This document shows, in pieces, positions 57,192 to 64,000 of a stretch of DNA of 64,000 bases. The notes under the pieces were generated by a model that had not been told where the DNA came from, ran no database searches, and saw only the letters and a program-made list of their open reading frames with translations. The position numbers and the translations under genes are program-made. This DNA is from SAR202 cluster bacterium bin127 (GTDB taxonomy: Bacteria; Chloroflexota; Dehalococcoidia; Lucifugimonadales; Lucifugimonadaceae), in assembly GCA_002239045.1 (NCBI GenBank), contig MPNN01000004.1, forward strand, positions 124,001 through 188,000, written 5' to 3'. Within the stretch, counting starts at the first letter, position 1. Every line of letters starts with the position of its first letter.

Positions 57192-58091
57192 ATGCGGGCA
57201 AGACTACGGGCTCAGATAAGCCTCGAGAGACTTCATTACGATCAAAGTAAGGGAGCGCTTTCGCTCACGATAACCACGTTGAGATGGGCGATCGTGATCT
57301 CGGTGGTGATGTGGGTAGTGATGGGTCTAATATCGTTGCGTTTCGACCTTAGCGGCAATTTCTCGGACATCTTGTTCAGTCAGCTGATCGTCGCTGGGAT
57401 CATTTTGGCAGCAATCGCCAATATGTACGTTTCAAACATGGATGGTTTCGGTGGACGCCGTGGATACGGAGCATCGATCTGGATGCCGACCATTTCTGGC
57501 ATCGGCACATGCGTTGGATTACTTCTCTTGCTCTGGTATATCTGGACCGACTTCACGACGGGGCCCAATGAATTGTTGAAGGCAACCTATTCGTTCTTGG
57601 GTGTCGGATTGTGTGGCACATTCGCCGGTTTTGTAACGCTCGCGTCGGTGGCGCGGGTCTTCCGGGCGCTACAGTGGACAACATACGCGTTGACGGCGGT
57701 CGTAGCGGTGGAAACACTCGACGCGTTGTGGTCCGTGGAAAGATTGTCGCTCGAAACCGCTGGGCGGGAGTTTACAATCGTCGGCATTGTCGCCGCGTTG
57801 ACGTTCACTGTATACGCGGTGATCGCGTTGATTGCCAAAGATGCGCGTTCCGTAAAAGCTCGAAACACAAATCTGTATATTTACCTCGGATTTGGGTTGG
57901 TCGGTTACGGCGCTGCCCTGGTCTATTTGTGGGGTGCCTTGGACGCTGGTCCGGTGCGATTCGTTTACGGAGCGGCGGTGGTCATGACGATTTTGGCTGT
58001 GGCAATTGCGCTCTTGCATCACTACGGCCGCAACCCAGCAAGTTATCGCCCGCCGGATTACGACGATCGGGCCGATCCAACAGCGCCCTGA
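57192..58091 (+). CDS. eight-helix integral membrane protein
   Basis: 299 residues from the ATG at 57192 (a TTG at 57177 is open). About eight hydrophobic helices, e.g. WAIVISVVMWVVMGLISL, FSQLIVAGIILAAIANMYV, MPTISGIGTCVGLLLLLWYIW, FTIVGIVAALTFTVYAVIALI and FVYGAAVVMTILAVAIALL, with short loops and a polar tail ending DYDDRADPTAP. No transport or enzyme motif is recognised. Monocistronic; convergent with the oxidoreductase pair. Confidence 0.75.
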   Translation: MRARLRAQISLERLHYDQSKGALSLTITTLRWAIVISVVMWVVMGLISLRFDLSGNFSDILFSQLIVAGIILAAIANMYVSNMDGFGGRRGYGASIWMPTISGIGTCVGLLLLLWYIWTDFTTGPNELLKATYSFLGVGLCGTFAGFVTLASVARVFRALQWTTYALTAVVAVETLDALWSVERLSLETAGREFTIVGIVAALTFTVYAVIALIAKDARSVKARNTNLYIYLGFGLVGYGAALVYLWGALDAGPVRFVYGAAVVMTILAVAIALLHHYGRNPASYRPPDYDDRADPTAP

Positions 58092-58136
58092 ACCGTAGAC
58101 GTAGGCAGAAAAGGGGGACGCAGTGTCCGATTCTTT

Positions 58137-58601
58137 TCACACCCTCCGCCAAAAAGGTTCGCGTTTCGAGACCTTGTCGAGTATCGCCGGATCCCAGGCA
58201 GGCAGTTCCCATCCAAGCGGCTGCAACGGGCCGCTTCGCCATCCGATGCGCTCGTGAACCCGCTCATCGCTGTAGTAGACGATGTAGATGAGGTCGACGA
58301 ACTTGTCGAAATACTTGGACATATTGGCTTCCAAGATTTCGATCGCGGCCATCCGTTGCTCTTCGTCAAGGGCCGCGAAACCGCCTTCGACCCTGACCGA
58401 TGGTTCGAGAGACAGAGCTTCTAGTATTCGGTGAAGAGATTCCCCGTATTCAGGTATCCGGGCCGCAAGTTCCTCGGCCTCTTTGGCCAAACCCATCTCT
58501 CCGGCACCCGGAAGTTCGTCGACCGGCGGGACGATGATGTCCATTACCGAAGCAAGCAGCAAGAATTCACCGTCTGTCAGATTCATATCCGTCTCGGCCA
58601 T
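58137..58601 (-). CDS. gluconate 2-dehydrogenase subunit 3-like protein
   Basis: 154 residues. The family pattern (DGEFLLLASVMDIIVPPVDELPGAGEMGLAKEA, then FDKFVDLIYIVYYSDERVHERIGWRSGPLQPLGW) matches the gamma-type subunit of FAD-dependent sugar dehydrogenases. No twin-arginine signal is present, unlike many relatives. It follows the GMC gene by 16 bp and should form a complex with it. Confidence 0.87.
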   Translation of the reverse strand: MAETDMNLTDGEFLLLASVMDIIVPPVDELPGAGEMGLAKEAEELAARIPEYGESLHRILEALSLEPSVRVEGGFAALDEEQRMAAIEILEANMSKYFDKFVDLIYIVYYSDERVHERIGWRSGPLQPLGWELPAWDPAILDKVSKREPFWRRV

Positions 58602-58617
58602 GGCTAAGCACCCACAA

Positions 58618-60228
58618 TCAGGATTTCAGATCCGCACGTTCGCGGTCGATGTAGTCGGCGGTCCGGAGCGCCAATGCGCCGATGGTTGGCGTAGGATTGA
58701 CTGCGGCGCAGGTGACGAAAACCGAACCATCGACAACGAAGATGTTGTCTGCGTCGTGGGTTTGTCCCCAGCGGTCGACAACTGATGTATTCGGGTCGGC
58801 GCCCATGCGCGCGGTACCCATCAGGTGCCATCCAGCGCCCTTCAGCAACCGGGTGGCGAGCACGTGGGCGGCTCCAGCTTCCTTTAACGCGGTCTTCGCG
58901 TTCTCGACCGCGTCATCGAGCTGTCGTCGGGAATTATCGCTCAAGGTGTAGAACACTTTCGGCGAGGGTATTCCGTTCGAGTCGGTCAGCTTGGGGTCGA
59001 GTTCGATTCGATTGTGCTCTTCCGGCAGGTCTTCGCCGATGACGCCCATGACCGTTACGTCACCAAAGCGTCGATTGAACTCGGCGTGATGGTCTGCACC
59101 CCAAGGCACTCGACCGAACATGTAGCCGCATGCGGTCGATACGGGACCGGAACTTCTGGCTACTTGATACGTGTAGCCGCGAACGAAGTCCTTTGACGGG
59201 TCGGTTTCGTAAAACTCCTGGCACAAGATCATGTTGGCCAACGGACCCTTGTATGTCTGCAAGCCATCGTCGAACAGGCCGCTGACCATTGCGTAAGGGT
59301 GGAACATGAGGTTTTTGCCGAGTAACCCGCTGGAGTTACACAGGCCATTTGGGTACGCGCCGGACGTTGAATTGAGCATGATGCGGGGCGAACCGATGCC
59401 ATTCATGGCGAGCACCACGGCGTTCGCGGGCTGGAAGTTCTCTTCGCCGTCCGCATCGTAGTAGCTCGCGCCTGTGGCTTTGCCTTCGGCATCGGTTTCG
59501 ACGCGAAAAACCCGGGATTCAGTGCGCAGCTCGACGCCGTTGGCGATAGCTTCAGGCCAGATGGCGACGTCGGTCTGGCCTTTGGCGCCCCTTGAACATC
59601 CGAGGCCGGTGTTGCCGCAGTTGTTACACGCTTGGCGTCCGCGGTAAGGGACGGAATTGACGTAGCTGTCTGACGGCCACCAGTGCCACCCGAGACGGTC
59701 GAAGGCTCTCGCCATTCGTTCACCGTCCTGCCCGATCGGTATCGGCGGCATCGGGCGTTCTTTGCGCGGAGGGTTCGCCGGGTCGCCGTTGATGCCGGAG
59801 CAACCCATCAACGCGTCGTAGGCGTCATAATACGGCTCCAATTCGTCGTAAGAAAGCGGCCAATCGTCGGCGACGCCGTCGAGGGTCTTGACGCGAAAGT
59901 CAGAAGGGTGAAAGCGCGGAGTGTGGGCGGTCCAGTGGATGGTGCTGCCGCCGACCGCGTTGAACATCAAGGGATCGATGGGCGATTCATCGACGTTTAA
60001 CGGGTAGTCGACGTCGAGGGCGCGCACGTTTGGGTCGAACGCCCAGTTGGTGCGCGCCTGTATCTCCCAATCGGCGTGTTCGTTCGGGAACTCTTCCGGT
60101 TTGATCCAGCGCCCTTGTTCGAGACACACAACGTTGAAACCGGATTTCGAGAGCCTACAAGCAACCGCCGCGCCAGACGCACCTGATCCCAGTATGAGGA
60201 TGTCAGTAGATGGATGTGTGATTGTCAA
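58618..60228 (-). CDS. GMC-family oxidoreductase
   Basis: 536 residues. FAD-binding ILGSGASGAAVACRLSKSGFNVVCLEQG at about 9-36, the GMC N-domain STIHWTAHTPRF, QACNNCGNTGLGCSRGAKG (CxxC...C, cysteine-rich loop) and the GMC C-domain with catalytic His and Asn in GWHLMGTARMG and TCAAVNPTPTIGALALR. Flavin dehydrogenase of alcohols or sugars. Pairs with the subunit-3 gene 16 bp downstream; the electron acceptor (cytochrome subunit) is not in the window. Confidence 0.93.
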   Translation of the reverse strand: MTITHPSTDILILGSGASGAAVACRLSKSGFNVVCLEQGRWIKPEEFPNEHADWEIQARTNWAFDPNVRALDVDYPLNVDESPIDPLMFNAVGGSTIHWTAHTPRFHPSDFRVKTLDGVADDWPLSYDELEPYYDAYDALMGCSGINGDPANPPRKERPMPPIPIGQDGERMARAFDRLGWHWWPSDSYVNSVPYRGRQACNNCGNTGLGCSRGAKGQTDVAIWPEAIANGVELRTESRVFRVETDAEGKATGASYYDADGEENFQPANAVVLAMNGIGSPRIMLNSTSGAYPNGLCNSSGLLGKNLMFHPYAMVSGLFDDGLQTYKGPLANMILCQEFYETDPSKDFVRGYTYQVARSSGPVSTACGYMFGRVPWGADHHAEFNRRFGDVTVMGVIGEDLPEEHNRIELDPKLTDSNGIPSPKVFYTLSDNSRRQLDDAVENAKTALKEAGAAHVLATRLLKGAGWHLMGTARMGADPNTSVVDRWGQTHDADNIFVVDGSVFVTCAAVNPTPTIGALALRTADYIDRERADLKS

Positions 60229-60348
60229 TCTCGCCTGCCTATCCGCTGATGCAGACCGATAAGTAATCGGAAATCATACCATCTGTAATGTCACCGAAAA
60301 TATACTTGCCTGACGTAACTTGCAACCAACCATCTCCTGCGCTTCAAC

Positions 60349-60726
60349 ATGTTCAAAGGCGTCTTAGTCGCATTCGCCATCATGCTGGTGGCGATTCCAA
60401 TCCCCGGCGTCCATTTCATCGCCATACCCGTCAGCCCATTCGTTGCCGGGTTCGTGGGCGGTGGGATCGCCAAAGCGGATGAAATGAAGATCGTATGGTT
60501 CGGGTTAATCGTCGGCGTGTTGATGCTGGTTCCAGCGGTCATTATCGTTTCTTACTGGCAGTTGGGCAACGCGGAAAGGTTGCTGGGAGCGCCGACATGG
60601 TTTTGGGCAGTTGTGGGAATTGCGATCGTGCCGTACGCCTGGTTCGGATCCACAATTGGTGCGTTGGGTTCGTATCTGATGCGTTCGAAGGCGGAGAATA
60701 CCAGCGAAGTTGGGGCTGGCGGATAG
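60349..60726 (+). CDS. small integral membrane protein
   Basis: 125 residues, four hydrophobic segments: FKGVLVAFAIMLVAIPIPG, FIAIPVSPFVAGFVGGGIA, IVWFGLIVGVLMLVPAVIIV and FWAVVGIAIVPYAWFGSTIGALGS, with a short charged tail. It resembles small DUF5518-like proteins but this is not certain. Convergent with the stress protein gene. Confidence 0.6.
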   Translation: MFKGVLVAFAIMLVAIPIPGVHFIAIPVSPFVAGFVGGGIAKADEMKIVWFGLIVGVLMLVPAVIIVSYWQLGNAERLLGAPTWFWAVVGIAIVPYAWFGSTIGALGSYLMRSKAENTSEVGAGG

Positions 60727-60758
60727 GTACCAAATTGGGGCCTCGGATCGCGACGCGA

Positions 60759-61874
60759 TTACTTCTCTGAGCCGGATTCGTCGTAAGTGTAGAGCGATGA
60801 GAATCGCTGGGCCAGGGTTCGGTGTTGGATGTGGCTTGGCAGTCGCGACTCGTGCAGAGGCAACGAATCTTGGTGTGCGAGCCAATCAACCAACCACGTA
60901 TTTAGCTCCGCTTGCCGTTTTGGAATGGTTTCAGCCTGAGGCACTACGAGGACCGGACAGGACACTTCACGTCGGATGTTGTCTGCGACAGAAGGCAGGA
61001 ACCTCTTGGTTAAGCCTCGGCGCATTCGTGAGCCCATGACGATCCATGAAAATCGCGAATGTCGGTGCGCGACAGCAAGGGTGTCGGTGGTACCCAACCT
61101 GACTGATCTGATCGAGTATTCGATGCCGATTTTGTCGAGATACTCGAAGGTGTATTTGCGGGCTTGGTCGAATTGCTTGCGATTCCGGCGGTAGTCGAGG
61201 TTGCTCTCGTATATTCGTATTCCGACGCCCGCTTTTTGCGCGATCGCGACGGCGTATGGCAGACAGGCCTTCATCGACTGCTCGACGCGGAGCGGAACAA
61301 CGACTGACGTTGGCGCCAATTGAATATCTCGTAATTCGACATCCGGATCATCGTTGATCATCAGGATCGGGACGGTGGTTACTCGCAGCAGTTCCTCGGC
61401 CATTTTTTTACGGATGTATCGGCGCAAGCGATGTTGCGGCCGTGCGTACATCACAATCATGGAATCATCGGCTTGCTGAGCCTTATATGAAAGGATGTGT
61501 GCCGGGCTTCCGGCACTGAGGTCGGTTTCGATCTCGACGTTGAGATGCCCCAAACGGTTAGTGATCTCGTTCAGATAGTCGATGGCCAGAATTCTGCCGA
61601 ACTCGTGGATGGCGCCATTGTTGATGAAGGATTCGCCGAGGTTGCGCCCATCTTCACCGGCTTGGAGAGATAGGTGCGCGCGTTGGCGCCATTCGCCGTG
61701 CCTAGTTAGCGGTGGTACATCCGCCAGCGAGAAGAAGAGGTCCAACTTTGATCCGAACCACTCGCTGAGGAGCAACCCGTAGGAGATGGCGCGTTCGTGC
61801 CACTCAGTTCCATCCAGTGGGACAAACAGTGAGCGGACCTTGATTGGGTCTCTGACTTGTTGTTGATTCAACAT
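60759..61874 (-). CDS. tandem universal stress protein
   Basis: About 371 residues from the ATG at 61874 (MLNQQQVRDPIKVRSLFVPLDG); a frame to 61937 adds 21 unrelated codons. Two Usp domains: about 10-160 (VRSLFVPLDGTEWHERAISYG, DDSMIVMYARPQHRLRRYI) and 180-330 (SVVVPLRVEQSMKACLPYAVAIAQKAG, SWIVMGSRMRRGLTKRFLPSVADNIRREVSCPVLVV). The ATP-binding G-2x-G-9x-G(S/T) motif is partial. Cytoplasmic. Confidence 0.85.
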   Translation of the reverse strand: MLNQQQVRDPIKVRSLFVPLDGTEWHERAISYGLLLSEWFGSKLDLFFSLADVPPLTRHGEWRQRAHLSLQAGEDGRNLGESFINNGAIHEFGRILAIDYLNEITNRLGHLNVEIETDLSAGSPAHILSYKAQQADDSMIVMYARPQHRLRRYIRKKMAEELLRVTTVPILMINDDPDVELRDIQLAPTSVVVPLRVEQSMKACLPYAVAIAQKAGVGIRIYESNLDYRRNRKQFDQARKYTFEYLDKIGIEYSIRSVRLGTTDTLAVAHRHSRFSWIVMGSRMRRGLTKRFLPSVADNIRREVSCPVLVVPQAETIPKRQAELNTWLVDWLAHQDSLPLHESRLPSHIQHRTLAQRFSSLYTYDESGSEK

Positions 61875-61975
61875 CGGCAATAGACGTCGACCGAAACACG
61901 AAAATTTAACGAAAAGTGAAACCGCGGTATGAACCATGCTAACGGATTCGCCGCTAGCGCGGTTCGGCCTAGTGA

Positions 61976-63700
61976 CTATTGGGGTTCAGGCAACGGGAAA
62001 TCGGAGAAGCAATTCAACAACGCGCCCATGAAGCCTTGGAACTGTAGCGCTTCCTCGGGACTGGCGTCTGGTCGACCGCCGAGGTATATCTGGGCGAAGT
62101 CGGTCGCCTCGAACAGATCTGCAATGCACTGTTCGCTCTCGTTCAAGACACCTGAACTGCCGACTTGGTCGGCGAGAGAACATGCCATCATTCCGGCGAA
62201 ATACTCACCTGCTACGGCGATGGTTTCAGGGGCCGCGTCTGGACGTTCTCCAGCGATCACGGCCTTGACGTCGGATTCGGCGATTAGATCTTTGATGCAG
62301 GTTACGCCAGCATCGGACAGTTGATCGCCGAGTGCGCCCAAAGTGGTCGATTCGAACATCGCCCTCACTGTATCGGCTTCGAGACAACCGAAGAGCGAGT
62401 CTTCCCATTCACTCGGTTCGCCTGCCGCGGCGACGCGCTGTCCGAGGACGAACGCCATTTGCTCTTCGCCAAGTTCGTTTCGGATACATTGTTGCTCCGT
62501 TTCGTTGAACTTGTCGAAGACCGTCCGCCAAAGCGTTGCCCCGGTGATCTGGAATTGAGGTCCAGTTGCAGCTTCGGACATCGGTAGCTCCGGTGTCGCC
62601 GTTGGCGATACCGCGGTCGGTGCGGACGATGATTCAACGCCTTCTGCGTCGAAAATCGAAACCAGAACCGGCTCCAACTCGTCTTGAGGCACGAAGTTTT
62701 CGAATCGGCCGATGACTTTCCCATCGCCGCCCATTACGAATGTCCATTCTTGCGAGACGAGTCCCCATTCGGACAGGAGCGGTGTCGGCATGGCACGAGA
62801 GAGATCGCCCTGGATCTCCTGCGGGTTGGTGAAGAGATCGATATGGACGTAGTTGGCTTGCCCGGGGTACGATCGGCTCAGGTTGCTCAACACTTCAACT
62901 TGTGGTCCGCATACTGCGTTTGTGCAGAATGCCGGGCTGGCGAACACGATGACCGTCGGCTTGCCATTTTGGAGTGCGTCCGCCACGGAGATCTGGTAGA
63001 GACTTTCATCGCGACTCGATCCGGTGGTCAATTCGGAGACGTGATACACGTCGTCGAGGGTTCGCGAAACGCTCAGTGGCGGGACTTCGCCGACGTCCAC
63101 CGACATGGTTCGTTCGTGGACCTCGGTGATGATTTCAACGGTTGCGACGCTGCCGTCCGGACGGGGTACGCTGGCCTCGACTCCCCAAGTCCCGATTTCG
63201 TCGAAGGTCAACTCAGTCACGTGGATACCTCGCGTGCCGTATGGGAACGGGAAGTAACGAGCGCGGGAGGTTTCGATTGGGCCTTCGCGGTTGTCCAGTG
63301 AATCTTCACCGTCGGGATAGCGGTAGGACGAGACCTGCACTACCGGGAAAGCGACGATGCCAGATTTGTCGGTCAGCACCATCGCGAATCGGCGCGTTCC
63401 GGGGCCCAAGTCGGGCGTTGCCAAGATTGCGTCGACCTCTTCATCGTCGGTACGGACAATCCACTCTTGCTCCGGTTCCTGCAACCCGCCGGTCGGTTCG
63501 GCCTGGGTGACCGGGGTTGATGACGGAACGCTTGCGACGGTCGGTGGCGCTGTGGGTACGGCGGTCGGCTCGGTGGTGACAGTTGGGTCGGCGCTCGAAC
63601 ACGCAGAAACGAGCGCAATCAATGCGAGCGCGAAGGCCGGCCACAGTAATTTGTGGCCGACCAGGTACCGGTTTGATTGGACGATGGAGGACCGATGCAT
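61976..63700 (-). CDS. lipoprotein with thioredoxin-like domain and three cysteine-paired repeats
   Basis: 574 residues. Signal peptide with lipobox VSAC (C34) and Thr/Pro linker. Residues 75-195: beta-rich domain with SGIVAFPVVQVSSYR. Residues 225-345: thioredoxin-like, VADALQNGKPTVIVFASPAFCTNAVCGPQVEVL (CxxxxC spacing, not CxxC). C-terminal about 180 residues: three repeats of about 60 residues, each with two Cys (QQCIRNEL...LFGCLEAD; VTCIKDLI...MMACSLAD; EQCIADLF...LLNCFSDF). Start overlaps the stop of the upstream partial gene (TGATG). Extracytoplasmic redox function inferred. Confidence 0.75.
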   Translation of the reverse strand: MHRSSIVQSNRYLVGHKLLWPAFALALIALVSACSSADPTVTTEPTAVPTAPPTVASVPSSTPVTQAEPTGGLQEPEQEWIVRTDDEEVDAILATPDLGPGTRRFAMVLTDKSGIVAFPVVQVSSYRYPDGEDSLDNREGPIETSRARYFPFPYGTRGIHVTELTFDEIGTWGVEASVPRPDGSVATVEIITEVHERTMSVDVGEVPPLSVSRTLDDVYHVSELTTGSSRDESLYQISVADALQNGKPTVIVFASPAFCTNAVCGPQVEVLSNLSRSYPGQANYVHIDLFTNPQEIQGDLSRAMPTPLLSEWGLVSQEWTFVMGGDGKVIGRFENFVPQDELEPVLVSIFDAEGVESSSAPTAVSPTATPELPMSEAATGPQFQITGATLWRTVFDKFNETEQQCIRNELGEEQMAFVLGQRVAAAGEPSEWEDSLFGCLEADTVRAMFESTTLGALGDQLSDAGVTCIKDLIAESDVKAVIAGERPDAAPETIAVAGEYFAGMMACSLADQVGSSGVLNESEQCIADLFEATDFAQIYLGGRPDASPEEALQFQGFMGALLNCFSDFPLPEPQ

Positions 63701-64000
63701 CAGAATCCGCCCTCATAGATGCCGAAGGTGAAGGCAAAGATGGCGAAGTTCGATGAATCGCTGCTCAGCTTCAGGATGTGGGAGCCGTACTCCGGTGTCT
63801 CCACGATCTTGTACATTCGCCCTCCCGACACATCGAAGTAAGACCGTCCCTCTTCATCGAACTGGATGTCGACGCCAGCTTGAACCTCGGAGAGCGGTTG
63901 ATCATCGATCTCAACGTAGACCTTGAAATCACCGGGTTCGGGCGGGTCGATAACAACGTTTGCGCTACGCCCTTCGAATCGGAATGCAAGGTAGTCACTT
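63700..64000 (-). CDS. C-terminal part of a DipZ/TlpA-like secreted redoxin (5' end outside window)
   Basis: On the minus strand the frame is open to the window edge; the last 100 or so codons read YVEIDDQPLSEVQAGVDI, YKIVETPEYGSHILKLSSDS and NFAIFAFTFGIYEGGF. This is the beta-sandwich C-terminal domain found in DipZ and related cytochrome-biogenesis thioredoxin-like proteins. The catalytic part is outside the window. Its stop overlaps the start of the thioredoxin-like lipoprotein gene, so the two are translationally coupled and probably act in the same envelope redox pathway. Confidence 0.7.
   Translation of the reverse strand, partial: SDYLAFRFEGRSANVVIDPPEPGDFKVYVEIDDQPLSEVQAGVDIQFDEEGRSYFDVSGGRMYKIVETPEYGSHILKLSSDSSNFAIFAFTFGIYEGGF

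Noticed and set aside
1..64000. CRISPR array, rRNA, tRNA or insertion sequence.
   Set aside because: No regularly spaced direct repeats, no rRNA-like or cloverleaf tRNA sequences recognised, and no transposase gene found; repeats seen are REP-like palindromes.

Overview
The window is 64 kb of gene-dense, moderately GC-rich bacterial chromosome. A core housekeeping backbone is interrupted by many accessory genes, most of them for defence. Several traits together suggest a marine or host-associated Chloroflexota of the SAR202/Dehalococcoidia type: two distant mandelate-racemase-type enolase-superfamily enzymes, a GMC oxidoreductase paired with a gluconate-2-dehydrogenase subunit-3-like protein, a phytanoyl-CoA-dioxygenase-like enzyme, lipoproteins with Thr/Pro-rich linkers, rpmB next to a DAK2/FakA-like gene, and small GC-rich intergenic palindromes. 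This taxonomic placement is inference; there is no rRNA gene in the window, and I found no tRNA, CRISPR array or insertion sequence.

Layout. 0-2.4 kb: end of an (alpha/alpha)6 glycosidase, then phoU and pstB. 2.5-5 kb: a type II restriction-modification (R-M) operon sitting where the rest of the pst operon would be expected. 5-10 kb: a sugar-isomerase-like TIM barrel, a CBS protein, ffh and a large lipoprotein. 10-10.5 kb: decayed toxin-antitoxin debris. 10.6-15.2 kb: a C5-cytosine methyltransferase facing a helicase, nuclease-like and MORC/MutL-like ATPase operon. 15.2-23.3 kb: core block (rpe, HEAT protein, pmbA/tldE, tldD, folC, fabF). 23.3-31.6 kb: NYN protein, structured intergenic region, tiny Gly-rich protein, an orphan HigA, metabolic genes, a DUF433/DUF5615 pair, MOSC and MFS proteins, a repeat cluster and an intact higBA. 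31.7-38.4 kb: a large type IIG-like methyltransferase, then the most striking locus: an XRE regulator and ImmA/IrrE protease divergent from a ubiquitin-like, E2-like and JAB-E1 fusion operon that ends in a small membrane protein. 39.1-43.3 kb: a DsbA-like lipoprotein gene with an in-frame TGA in the active site (predicted selenocysteine), a second enolase-superfamily enzyme, a FakA-like protein and rpmB. 43.4-50 kb: a paralogue of the type IIG-like gene, a C5 methyltransferase with a zinc ribbon, and an ATPase-nuclease fusion. 50-64 kb: MMPL transporter, argH, an MvaI/BcnI-like R-M pair, and oxidoreductase, stress and redox lipoprotein genes.

Working together: seven defence or defence-like units lie within about 53 kb (2.5-55.8 kb), separated by core genes rather than packed in one island. 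Six DNA methyltransferases are present, of at least three chemistries or classes (C5-cytosine, beta-class amino, large N6-type). The ubiquitin-like operon has a good sigma70-type promoter overlapped at its start by a perfect inverted repeat, consistent with repression by the adjacent XRE protein and release by the ImmA/IrrE protease. The selenoprotein call implies that selA/selB/selC/selD lie elsewhere in the genome.
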